DNA of 64,000 bases from Semisulcospira habei (Eukaryota; Mollusca; Gastropoda; Semisulcospiridae): positions 126,836,127-126,900,126 of the forward strand of contig BTPG01000007.1 in NCBI GenBank assembly GCA_036245525.1, written 5' to 3'. The number at the start of each line of letters is the position of its first letter. The stretch's first letter is position 1. Below, in pieces: positions 44,290-55,354 of this stretch. The notes beneath the pieces are model-generated. The model was given only the letters and a program-made list of their open reading frames with translations. It searched no databases and was not told where the DNA came from. A program made the translations under genes and the position numbers.

Positions 44290-46730
44290 CTGGTAAATGT
44301 CAGTACGGTGTACGCAGTGTCCATGACCTCGTCACGCGCCTTCGCCAGGACATCACAACACTGTCTGCAGGTCTATCAGCAGCCATGGCCAGAATCAACC
44401 AGCTCGACAGCCTGCTGCGTGATGAGGCCGTAAAAAGGGCACGCGACCTGAAGGCGTAAGAGCAGTGTCTGTCCAGCAAGTTGGATGGCCTGGAGGAGAG
44501 GCTAACCGACATGGAGACACTACAGCATGCCACTGACGACATAGTGGAAAGTGGACAGACTGTCTTCTGCCCGACAAAGCCACGGCCATCTAATCCGTGA
44601 GATGCAGAAAAAGATGAACACACAGCTTGCTGTACCACCCACTCCCTCCTCCCATTTACCGCCATCCGCCATCTCACCACCCCAATACAGCCTCTTACCG
44701 CCCCTATCCCCACCCCAACCACCAGTCGCACCCCAGGCCGCAAGTACTGACTGCCAGAGGATTACTGTCCGGATCACACCAACAAATTCCCTTACAAGCA
44801 ATGACACCAGTGGACCTCAGGCAGTCAAAGCTACCGTTGCCAAGCCATCACATGCCGCTGCTCGTGACAGCAAGCAGGACAGTGTTAACCCGCCACGGTC
44901 ACCCCCCCCCCCACCCCAAGGTCACAACTCTCCTTCCGGCTCCACCCCCATCGCCGTCCTCTTCTCTGCCACGGACAGTGCCAGTGTCCACACAGCCAGC
45001 GGACACGTCAACGCGCTGCGGGGGCGTGGCGGCGCGAGTCGGGACAGTGCCAGCGTCTACACAGCTAGCGGTCAAGGCAGTGCACGTGGGCGGGGCGGCC
45101 CGACTAGTGACCCCGCTGAGGTAGTGATGCAACACGCCGTGCGACCTGACACCACCACCCTGTGAGTCGGCGACTCCGTCCTCAAGTACATCCGTGAGGA
45201 CAAGATGGCTACCGCTCATAACGACAAGGTGCATGTGATCTATGTCAGGCTTGCAGACAGCCCACCTGTGTAACTGGCTTGCCGGACAGCGAGTAGCCCC
45301 CAGTGTGCGCCTTGTCACCTTCCACACTGGGGTCAATGACTGCAAAGGCGGACACGAAGTCACATCGCACATGTGGAAAGCTCTTCTTGACCTGACCAGG
45401 TGCGTCTTTCCACATGCCTATATACAGGCCTCAGGCATCATCCCCGCCAAAGGTGACGTTCCCTACAATGACGTGATCCGGCGGTCCGACGCCAGCCTCC
45501 AGCGGGTGTGCAGTGAAGTGGGGATTATCTACATCGACTACAAGGTAATCTTCATTGCACCATCCGGAGCTCCCCGCAAGGCCCTGTACAGGAAGCAGGA
45601 CAGCATGCAGAGCGTCATCAGTCTCGCCCTACACATCAGGCGTGGTGGCCGCCTGCTTCCCCAGCCAAATAGAGCCGTGGATAGCGACAATGATTACCGG
45701 AACCACACTGGTTCTCTCCCTCAAGTCGCTATGCGTAGCGAATCAAGGGAGGCAACCAGTGTGTGTCCGGACAGAACCAGCTCTGCTCTAGTGTGGTTGC
45801 CGGGCATGAGCGGCCGGGGACCTTAGAAACGAACACTCAGGATACTTGCACCTTCACTGCAAGGGACACCATAGTGGGGCTGGACTCAACCAGTCTTTCG
45901 TGCCAGCCGCGCCTTTCCACACTTCAGCCATGCAGTGTACGTACTTTCAGCCACAGACTGGCTACACTCCGTACACCTTTAACAATCCAGACATGGCACG
46001 AACCACTGAGATAATGCCAGCACTATATACCCGGTCATGCTGGCCACCACTTTTTTTTTTTTTTATGCCATTGGGGTAACATTGACTGTTGGACTCGACA
46101 ACAGAATGCGGCCAAATTTCATTAGCCGCTTTTAGCACATCATCGTCAACAGTTCTATTTCCCTTACAAATGATAAGACTTTCACTTTCAAGTTCATTTT
46201 GTTGTATTCTGCACATTGTTGTAGGACTGACTTATTTTGGTCTGTTGTGTCATTGGCTGCTGACTTTTTACAGCAGTGTATTTTCAGTATTGCGTTGTGA
46301 GTGTACATCATTCATTCTGCGTGTGTTGCTCGTCTGACTAGTGCTTCGAGGCACAACTTTTTTTTTTCCTCTTTAGCTTTTGTACCTGAATATCAGGTAT
46401 CCCTGACACATTTCAGAATTTATCTCTGTGTGCATCTACATAGTGCTGACGGACTTACCTCCCCTGCCACGCAGTGGGATTGTTCAGCCGTGACTGTGTA
46501 CAGGGTGAGGAGCGGATCAGTCCCGCTAAGTGACCGCTGTGTCTTATTTACTGGTCGCAGTTCGCTAGGCCCATCCGTGAACTCTTCTTTATCAAACTTT
46601 TCACATTTCTTTCAGCTTTCGCCAACAAGTGTACTTGGTTGATTTGAACATTCCTCCTATATAATTTGCGCTCAGCGGAGACTGTGTGACGTTAAGCAAT
46701 GTAAAGCCACTCACTCACTCACTCACTGTC
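44290..46730 (+). pseudogene. CR1-like LINE ORF1 with SGNH esterase domain, and 3' end
   Basis: 44300-44600 encodes a coiled coil (SAAMARINQLDSLLRDEAVK, then KLDGLEERLTDMETLQ) and is followed by a proline/serine-rich linker. An SGNH hydrolase fold follows: block I VGDSVLKYIRED at about 45165, directly after a TGA; HTGVNDC (block III) at about 45326; PSGAPRKALYRK near 45560. The usual D-x-x-H near the end reads KQDSMQS, so the catalytic histidine is gone. ORF1 esterases of this type belong to CR1-like elements. No RT follows; instead an AT-rich tail ends in GTGACGTTAAGCAATGTAAA and (CACT)n at 46690-46727, almost the same ending as the SINE-like family. Confidence 0.78.
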
Positions 46731-46748
46731 GACCACCCCCAACCCCAT

Positions 46749-46871
<123 letters not shown>

Positions 46872-46909
46872 ACGTTAGTTTTGAGCTTGATTGTAAAAAT
46901 GCCGTACGC

Positions 46910-48275
46910 GTCATAACGTAGAGGCCTGACGATGGTGCTTTGACAAAATGTAAAAATCCGCTGCTCCACCGCGTGCGCGCTACCGCATCTACCTCAATTC
47001 AAAATACAAAGGAGGAATCGGGCGACACGCGCACGAGGCGATGCACTGTGATTCCAGAGCAGTTTTCAATCATCAAAGCCTAAAACCCCAAACTGAACAA
47101 AGTCAGTAGATATTTTGCCACAAATCTATACCAATCTTGCCCGCCGATCAAAACTGATATTATAGTATCAAGGCGTTTTGCACAATCAAGCATCACTTAG
47201 CAGACGTCCATTTATTAGTTTTTAGCCGAGTCCGGAGTTAAGCGTCATGCTCATATTTCATTGGTGTATGTAAATTAACATATGCAGTAAAATGAAACAA
47301 AAGTACTTCTGCTGTCGCATAGTAAGTGCTTGTTTGGCATCCTGTCTCGGAAGACAATGGGTATATGCGCTTGCTGGGTCAGTCACTGGAGTGACCTCTC
47401 CAGGGCGCAAGCCTGGGCGAAGTGTATGGAGATCCTGGGGTGCCCAGTCGTCAAGATCCCCCTCTCGGCCTCGCTGATGTATCCAAAGGAATGCAAAGCA
47501 GTACGTTTGGCACCAGTTTGGCTGCAGGAGCTGCCAGAACAGTGCGTGAATACAGGCAGCTGTCTGCCTTCGGGGCTCCACTCCTGATTTGAAAGGTTTA
47601 CTCCCCCACATTTGGCCGTTGGATCCAACCTGATCTCCTCCGTCCTCTAGCCGTTGGCTGTCAGAAACAGCTCATCCGCCTAGTGGTGCAATGTGAACAC
47701 CACCCCCTCACGTGGTTTAGCCCACCAGCTGAGGTGGTTTGCCAGGGTGTGGCGCTTGGAGCCAGCACGTGAGAGATTAAGGAGATGGATGAGGACCAGT
47801 GATGCCCGTCCGTCCTATGTAGGACGCAGCTGCCGAACAGCAAAGGTGCTACCTCTATCCAGAGCCCCCTACACCCCAAGTGTAGTAAGTGCACGCAGCA
47901 GTCTTTAGGTACTATTTCCCCCATCCCGAAAAGCTCTACTTTAATGGAGTCTGGTTCAAACACTGCTCAGTTGTCAACATCTTCTCGCGTAATTCGCATC
48001 GTCTTTAGAGTAAACACGGCCGAAAACAACGGATGCACAGCAGTGCAGAGTGGCCTCTTTCATGGCACTCTGCTAAAGGGTTTAACTTTGGACTCTAGAT
48101 GTTGAGAAAGAGGTCTGTGCATGCTGGAATATTTCAGGACTCAGATTTTCGCGCGACTCGCCCGTTTGCTCCCTTGTAATATGAACTGAGCTAGATGCAG
48201 TAGCGCGCAAGCGGTTTCGCAGCGGATTTGCATTTACTCAAACCGGCACCATGCTCAGGCCCCTATGGTCATAAC
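46910..48275. mobile_element. Non-autonomous hAT-like transposon, about 1.35 kb
   Basis: It lies in the TRIM copy 3 leader, between GTCATAAC at 46910-46917 and GTCATAAC at 48268-48275. Termini TAGAGGCCTGACGATGGTGC and (reverse complement of the right end) TAGGGGCCTGAGCATGGTGC match. The similarity continues inward about 110 bases (AATCCGCTGC, TGCGCGCTAC, CATCTA, CGGGCGA). The outermost 1-2 bases do not line up exactly. No transposase frame; the interior (47290-47950) is GC-richer and gene-like in composition but I cannot identify it. Copies 1 and 2 of the TRIM duplicon lack the insertion. Confidence 0.85.
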
Positions 48276-48307
48276 CGCAGCTGCCTCTGATTTGCTCTAA
48301 ATTTCAG

Positions 48308-48417
48308 ACTAAGGTCCACATTTACATCCAGAGCCGTAGCAATCCTGACCCAGATACCAGCCTGCTATAAAGAGACACTGGAGGGAGGATTGACTATCAA
48401 GCCCTGCACATTGAGTC
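48308..48417 (+). promoter_or_regulatory. Probable 5' UTR exon of TRIM copy 3
   Basis: Acceptor TTTGCTCTAAATTTCAG ends at 48307, again 110 bases before the ATG. Confidence 0.5.
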
Positions 48418-50160
48418 ATGGCGTCCACCAGTGGCACTTCAAGGCCGTCCGCCACCATCAGTAAGCAGGAGTCCTTGACGTGTGCTGTGTGTCTCGACAT
48501 CTTTACTGAACCCAAAATCCTCCCCTGTTTTCACACGTTCTGCCGGAAATGTTTGGAAACTTTACCTAATGAAGGATCAAACACGCGGAAGAAAATATCT
48601 TGTCCCGCCTGTCGTACACAGATACCTGTTCCGGATGGCGGGGCTGCGGCCTTTCAGGCTGATTTCCGTATTGATCTTGAAGATCTGGAGAAGGCGAGAG
48701 CGGGATCGTACTGCACTGTGCATCCTAACAAGGAGCTGGAACTTTATTGTACTCGTTGTCAGATGTCTGTGTGTATAAAATGCATGTTGATGGCACACAA
48801 TGGACACACCATGCAGGACATGACTGAAGTAGCTGCTAAGGGCCAGCTGAAAAAAGACAGGGACAGGTTAAAGCGGTCTGCATCGGAGATCGATAGAAAC
48901 ATTGAAGAGATAGGAGAAGACCAGAACGCAGTGTTGGATAAGGTACGAGCTATTGAAATGATCATCAAGAACAGGCACACTGCTCTTCACAAAGCTGCCG
49001 ACGTGATCCGTGACGAGGCGCTAGCTTCCCTTGCTTCAGTGACAGACAGCATTGGAGAAAGTAAAAATAATCATCTGCACGAACAACAGGAAAACCTGCA
49101 GGAGCTGACCAAGCTACAACAGCGGGTGCAACAGGCTCTGGACAGCGGAGCGGGCTCTGAGCTGGTGACTGTGGCCAGAGAGATGAGATGCGGACGTGGC
49201 AGCGAGGAAGCCGTGCAGAAGCTGACGACAAGACAGATGACCACCGTCTGCCGTCCTGTCCTCCGCTTCAGCGCCACACGCGACGCCACGTTACAGCGTA
49301 TGCGTGACTACATGGGTAGTGCGGCTAAGATGGAGATGGCGGTGTCAGCGCCTGAAGTGACCGTGCTGGAGCAGTTCCGATGTGACGAGGATTCGGACAC
49401 TGACGTTTATCACGTATGTCCCCTGACTAATGACTATGTATGGTTGTCGTACGAGCCGTGCGCGTTAATTAAGGGCGTTTGTTCAAAAAAGTTCAGTGTT
49501 GACGGCAAATATGTGCGAACGAAAAACTTTGATGTCTCTGGAAAAGTGACATGGATGAGGAGGAAAAATGGTAAGGGCATGTTTTTTGAATCTGCTATAG
49601 GTTCAGTCCGTACCTACGCCAAGAAATGCGACCCAGACATGACCAGATTTTATTTTTTACGTTATAACCCTCTTACAGGGCAAGCGAATATTAGGACTAC
49701 CAACGTAGTGTCAGAGGATCCATTGCGAACAGACAGAACACACGTCTTCACGCTCCAGTGCGCCAACCCTCGTGCATTCGACGTTAACGCCAGCGAACAG
49801 CTGTTTGTGGTGCTGGAGGAAGGGAAGACACCAGACTTCCAGCGCAGAGTGCAGCTGCACCACCGCCAACAGGCGTATCCCATAGCCACGTACATCCCGC
49901 ATGTAGCGCCTTGCCAGCCGTCGGACGTGTGTTTCTACGCGCTGGGCGGCCAGGAGGTGCTACTGGTGGCTGATGAGCTGAACGACACCATCCACGTGGT
50001 AAACGTGCAGGACGGGCGCCTGAGCTTCGCGCGCTACCTGTCCCCGGGTTGTCCGCTGCTGGTGCAACCCACGGCGCTCAACACAGACATGAGAGGCCGC
50101 CTGTGGGTCGCCTGTAGGGGCGGCGTGATTCTCACATGTACAACCAAAAGGAAAAGATGA
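48418..50160 (+). CDS. TRIM family RING/B-box protein, copy 3
   Basis: 580 codons, single exon, same start context. RING ligands are all present (CAVC, CFHTFCRKC, CPAC), as are the B-box ligands (YCTVH, CTRCQMSVCIKC, HNGH). Coiled coil about 140-260. Propeller-like C-terminus ends in CRGGVILTCTTKRKR as in copy 1. The middle of the C-terminal domain differs most (about residues 385-455: FFESAIGSVRTYAKK, FYFLRYNPLTGQANIRTTN). The 3' flank keeps duplicon sequence to about 50651 but lacks hairpin H3. The leader region upstream carries the hAT-like insertion, so its expression may differ from the sister copies. Confidence 0.92.
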   Translation: MASTSGTSRPSATISKQESLTCAVCLDIFTEPKILPCFHTFCRKCLETLPNEGSNTRKKISCPACRTQIPVPDGGAAAFQADFRIDLEDLEKARAGSYCTVHPNKELELYCTRCQMSVCIKCMLMAHNGHTMQDMTEVAAKGQLKKDRDRLKRSASEIDRNIEEIGEDQNAVLDKVRAIEMIIKNRHTALHKAADVIRDEALASLASVTDSIGESKNNHLHEQQENLQELTKLQQRVQQALDSGAGSELVTVAREMRCGRGSEEAVQKLTTRQMTTVCRPVLRFSATRDATLQRMRDYMGSAAKMEMAVSAPEVTVLEQFRCDEDSDTDVYHVCPLTNDYVWLSYEPCALIKGVCSKKFSVDGKYVRTKNFDVSGKVTWMRRKNGKGMFFESAIGSVRTYAKKCDPDMTRFYFLRYNPLTGQANIRTTNVVSEDPLRTDRTHVFTLQCANPRAFDVNASEQLFVVLEEGKTPDFQRRVQLHHRQQAYPIATYIPHVAPCQPSDVCFYALGGQEVLLVADELNDTIHVVNVQDGRLSFARYLSPGCPLLVQPTALNTDMRGRLWVACRGGVILTCTTKRKR

Positions 50161-50651
50161 TTTGCACCAACAAATATACAACGGCGGAGCAAGTGGATAT
50201 TCGTAGCAGGATGATGACTGAACTGGACATTTCTTTCTTGTCGCATGTGCATGTGCAGAACAGTGAGTGAAAAGATGATTATAACGAAAAATTCACTCTT
50301 TCAACCGAATGGCCGAGTTCCTAACAAATGAATGTGTACACAATGCTGCCTCCCTCGTCCACTGAAACACCCGAACAAACCAAAAGAAAAAACTAACAAT
50401 TTTATTTCAAACGTCAGGCCCAAAAGTGAAGAAAAAAAGCTACTGCATTTTTCAAGACTCACCTCAAAGGGACCACTATGACCTGTAGATCATTGTAACA
50501 GGATGAACTAGCTCTGCCCCCTTGTGGTATCAACTTCTTCCCTTCCACTGGACGCGTATTTTTGTTTCTGAAATCTGTCCATTCAACCACTAATAACCAT
50601 TCGAGGGACATGCATACAAATTAGTCTCTGCATGTGATATAGATCCTGGTA
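50161..50651 (+). repeat. TRIM duplicon 3, truncated 3' flank
   Basis: Matches the flanks of copies 1, 2 and 4 (GCAGGATGATGA, TCAACCGAATGGCCGA, CTATGACCT). It breaks at GATATAGATCC inside the TTAA MITE hairpin near 50650. Confidence 0.8.
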
Positions 50652-51550
50652 CGACCTGGGTTAGCAAAGCTCCTTAAAAACCGGACCAGTGAAAAAGACT
50701 GCTGACATCAAGTCCTAATCCTGGACAAAGATGGCACCCCTCTGCTAGCCCACTCAGTCAGTAACTGAGGAGACTACCCACCCACGCCACGTGGAGGCCG
50801 GTGCCGAGTGGGCGCAAAGAATAAGTGAATTGAAGATCCGTGTAAACACGTAGAAAAAATCTGAACAAAAATAATAGCAAAAAAGCATACCAACTGGTGA
50901 AAGACCTGACCAGTGTAAAACAAGGATGCTCATCGATCATTCAAGATAGTGAAGGGAACTGTCTTAGGGAAGACCAAGACATATTGAAGAGGTGGACAGA
51001 GTACTGCTCGGATTTGTACAACCACCGAGCTACAGTGGACCCAGGCTTACTTGTCAACCCACCCGTGACCAACAATGGCAACTATCCCATCTTCCGAGAA
51101 GAAGTAGAGGCTGCAGTGAAGTCGCTGAAAAAAAGGGAAGGCAGCAGGAGCAGACAACATCCCCGCAGAGCTAGTCTAAGAAGGGGGAGAAGACATGATA
51201 AGTGCCTTACTAACAATCTGTAATAAGATCTGGCAGTCAGGGGATTGGCCCAGACCATGGACCCAGTCACTTATAATAACTCTTCCCCCAAAAAGGCAAC
51301 TTACATCAATGCCAGAATTATCGCACGAGCAGTCTTATTATGCCACACAAACAAAGTCACGCGCCTTTTCTGAGTCCCGCTCTTCAAATACAAAACCAGA
51401 GGTGACCGTTGTTTTGCGCACGTTGGACCTGTTGTCTGGAACTCCCCACCTATAGACATTAGACATTCTCCCTCATTCTCTGCATTTAAATCTGCCCTAA
51501 AGACCCACCTGTTCGATACCCCAATGTAGCTCAATTCTTTGTAATTATGT

Positions 51551-51622
<72 letters not shown>

Positions 51623-53040
51623 TGCAGAATCCGTTGTTTCTCAGGTTTTATGACCCCCTCCACTCCCACTCTTTATTTGAAAAGCGCTTAGAGCTTATTT
51701 AAGGATAAGCGCTATATAAATAGCCATTATTTTTTATTATTATTAGTCTTATATGCCACCCAAGCAAAGTCATGTTAATGATCCTACTAAACAGGCTGAA
51801 GCCACAGGCAGAGGAAATCATAGCTGAGGCAGGCTTCAGACCAGGTTGCAGCACAACTGAGCAGATCTTCAACCTGAGAGTTCTATGTGAGAGGTACCTC
51901 CAGCACCAGCAAGACCTCTATCATGTCTTTGTGGATTTTAAGAAAGCGTTTGACAGGGTGTGGCATGCAGCCCGTTGGTCCACCATGAAGCTATACAACA
52001 TCAATGGCAACCTGATCAAAGTCATAGTAAACCTTTACAACAAGGCCACTAGCGCAGTCTGCTTCAACGGCAAATTAGGAAACTGGCTTAGGACTACAGT
52101 CGGAGTCAGACAAGGCTGCTTGCTCTCACCCACTCTTTTCAACATCTTTTTGGAATGAATCATGACAGACGCTCTGAAAGATCATGAAGGAACTGTCAGT
52201 ATTGGAGGCAGAACAATCACGAACTTGCGCTTTGCGGACGACATTTGATGGCCTTGCAGGAACAGAGAAGAAGCTAGCTCAGTTGGTGGAAAAGCTGGAC
52301 AGTACAGCCATTGCGTATGGGATGGAAATCAGTGCAGAGAAGTCCAAGCTGATGACAAATAACACCAGTGGCATTGGCACTGACGTCATGATTGGAAGCC
52401 AAAAACTAGAAACAGTTAATAAATTCAAATTCCTAGGAGCCATTGTGACAGATGAGGGATCAAAACCTGAAATACTGTCCAGGATTGCGCAGACAACAAC
52501 AACGCTGACAAGACTGTAGACCATATGGAAGGACAAAAACATCACTCTCTGCTCCAAGATCAGACTGATACGCTCCTTAGTCATCTCAGTGTTCTTGTAT
52601 GCCTGCGAGTCATGGACCCTCACAGCAGACCTTGAAATGAGGATACAAGCCACTGAAATGAGATGTTTTCGTAGGCTGCTTGGCATTTCATACAGAGATC
52701 ACATCACGAACGAGAAATTGGGAAGCAGAATCAGGCAAGCCATCGGGCCCTATGAAGACCTATTAGCCATTGTGAAAAAAACGCAAACTGAAGTGGTACG
52801 GGCATGTCACGCGTTCATCAGGGCTTGCCAAAACAATCCTACAGGGCTCTGTGCAAGGAGGACGGAGGAGAGGCCGAAGACAAAGGAAAAGATGGGAGAA
52901 CAATATCTCAGAGTGGACAGGACTGAGGTTGGGCGTTACGCTAAGAATGGCAGGGAACAGATTGGAAGAGATGGGGGGGGGGGGGGGGGGAGCTGGTTGC
53001 CAAGTCATCAGTGGGGCCCCAAGGGTCGGCAAGACTACAG
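50652..53040 (+). pseudogene. RTE-like LINE ORF2, decayed, with nested LINE
   Basis: The RT starts at about 50870 with KAYQLVKDLTSVKQG, RWTEYCSDLYN and FREEVEAAVKSLKK. After frame breaks it gives LTICNKIWQSGDWPRPWTQS. A second LINE is inserted at 51360-51744. The frame resumes with VDFKKAFDRVWHA, GVRQGCLLSPTLFNIFLE, a TGA, IMTDALKDHEG and RFADDI with one extra T. Then come YGMEISAEKSKLM, FLGAIVTDEGSKPEILSRIA and LYACESWTL. The basic GGRRRGRRQRKRWENNISEW block follows. The tail runs into GATGATA and (GATA)n at 53047. Without the nested copy it would be a long but N-terminally truncated RTE-like element. Confidence 0.88.
51331..51772 (+). mobile_element. Nested LINE 3' fragment with long TSD
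   Basis: The insert at 51360-51744 sits between near-identical direct repeats (51331-51359 and 51745-51772; both read AGTCTTAT, ATGCCAC, AAGTCA). It encodes the C-terminus of a LINE (VVWNSPPIDIRHSPSFSAFK, THLFD) then a GT array (51552-51620), AAAGCGCTTAGAGC, TAAGCGCTATATAAAT and a (TTA)n tail. Confidence 0.85.
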
Positions 53041-53046
53041 GATAAT

Positions 53047-53205
<159 letters not shown>

Positions 53206-53422
53206 GTTATCCGCCGTGACTTCACTTTCGTTGAGCGGGTCATGTGGTCGTATTTGGAGCCATGAGAAGAATTATGGCAAAAATCGCCGATCAGAATATC
53301 ACGTTGGGTTGCATGCAGATTATTTCTTTTAAAATCGTGTCAAGTTTATTTTGTCTTGTGAAAAGCGTGCGCGTGCGTGCGTGCGTACCTGTTGCTTCTT
53401 GATAGATAAGTCTTTTGCTGCT

Positions 53423-54694
53423 TATATGTACGTTGATCGCAAGATGTCTTTGATTTCTTTACGAAAATAGTGGAGGAATGAAAACAAGTACGTTATTGGT
53501 AGCAGGAGTTTGCTGCACGGACCCTTGTAGTACTGAGGGAGGTCAAAGGAACCATTGTACCCATCAGGCTTTCGGCCTTCCGGGTACAATATTTCCTTTG
53601 ACCTCCTTAAGGCCTACGAGGGTCCGTGTAGCATACCCTTCCGACCAATAACGTATATTGTTTTCATCCTTACGTCACACGATCAATCACTTTAGCTCAA
53701 ACCGTACCATGTGACCGAGGTTCAAAAACCTTGTATCAACTAATGGCGGACTTTTTGTAGCCCTCTTTGTGACGCGTCTTGGATGCCAGTGTTCTATAAA
53801 AGATCACTAAACTTTATAAAGTACAAAGTTACTTAGTGTTGTTCAAAACAACAGGCACACTACTGGAGACGGCACCGTCATTAAAGATTTTAAATTACGT
53901 CATAAGTCTATTATGTATAAATGTTTGTTTTCCTCCCTACATCACACGACCAGTCACTTTAGCGCAAACCGTACCATGTGACCGTGATATAAAAACCCCT
54001 GTAGCGAAAAATGGCGGACGTTTTGTAGCCCTCTCGATGATTCATCTTGGATGCCAGTTTTGTTCTATAAAAGATCGCCAAACGTTCTAAAGTACAAAGT
54101 TACTTAGTGTTGTTCGAAACAACAAGCACACTCAGTACTGGAGACGGCAACGTCATGACATATTTTTAATTACGTCATAAGTCTATTATGTATAAAGTCA
54201 TGTCTGGCGTGATCCAGGTCGCAAGATGTCTTCTTGATTTCTTTTACGAAAATAGTGGAGGAATGAAATCAAATACGTTATTGGTCGGAGGGGTTCGCTG
54301 CACGGACCCTTATAGGCCTTCGTGAGGTCAAAGGAACCACTGTACCCCTCAGGCCTTCGGGGTACAATGTTTCCTTTGACCTCCCTCAGGCCTACAAGGG
54401 TCCGTGTAGCATACCCCTTCGACCAATAACTAATAATATTCCTTTGACGTCAGTCATGTCTGGCGTGATCCAGGTCGGAAGATTTCTTCTTGATTTCTTT
54501 ATGAAAATAGTGGAGGAATGAAAACAAATACGTTACTGGTAGCAGGGGTTTGCTTAACGGACCATTGTAGGCGTTCGGGATGCCAAAGGAACCATTGTAC
54601 CCCTCATGCCTTCGGCCTTCAGGGTGCAGTGGTGTTCCTTTGACCTTCCTCAGGCCTACAGGGGTCCGTGTAGCAAACCCTTGCTACCAATAAC
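53423..54694. repeat. Three hairpin units (H6) and a tandem 268-bp pair
   Basis: Palindromes at 53505-53638, 54292-54418 and 54545-54680: GCACGGACCCTTGTAG and GAGGTCAAAGGAACCA pair with TTTCCTTTGACCTCC and GGGTCCGTGTAGC. Each is preceded by AGATGTCTTCTTGATTTC-like sequence and TAGTGGAGGAATGAAA. Between units 1 and 2 is a 268-bp tandem duplication (starts 53673 and 53941): AACCGTACCATGTGACCG, GTTCTATAAAAGATC, GTTACTTAGTGTTGTTC. No gene. Confidence 0.9.
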
Positions 54695-54820
<126 letters not shown>

Positions 54821-55234
54821 TACTGGGATTGTTGTTACTGAGTGTTTACCCACTAATTATTTTACTATGGTAGACTTTAATTATGCAGCTTGTGTAATAA
54901 TGTGTAATAATGTACTGAGATGTTTGTATAATGAGTAGTGAGGGTTAGGAGTAGGTTGAAACACGCGTATTATGTATGCATATGTAGAGGTGGGTGTGAA
55001 TGTATAAGTGCCGCTCAGTTCAGTCTATAAAAGATGTTTGTGTGAGATGTGTAAGAGTTATGTGTAAAGATTTTGTAGTGTTTACTTTATATCCATTTGG
55101 AATTTGTAGCTGAGCAAGTGCAGGGAGAAAATGTTCATAATTATGCTATAATGTTTTTATGTCTTGTTTGTACTATTTGTTATAAATGTACCACAACCGA
55201 ATTTCTCTTTTCGAGATAATAAAGTACTCTTATT

Positions 55235-55235
<1 letters not shown>
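54821..55235 (+). repeat. Probable LINE 3' end
   Basis: No reading frame. It ends CTCTTTTCGAGATAATAAAG then TACTCTTATTCTTA before TA repeats, a pattern like the 3' ends of CR1/jockey-type elements (stem, AATAAAG, short tail repeat). Confidence 0.55.
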
Positions 55236-55323
<88 letters not shown>

Positions 55324-55347
55324 GTATATATATCTGTATATATATCT
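55236..55347. repeat. (TA)n microsatellite
   Basis: TA run ending in three ATATCTG interruptions, between two LINE segments. Confidence 0.97.
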
Positions 55348-55354
55348 AGAGGCA

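Noticed and set aside
47258..47611. 117-codon - strand frame inside the hAT-like element
   Set aside because: No transposase motif (no hAT dimerisation block); an overlapping + strand frame is equally good.
53505..53638. Hairpins as rho-independent terminators
   Set aside because: Eukaryotic context, stems too long, no gene upstream and no U tract.
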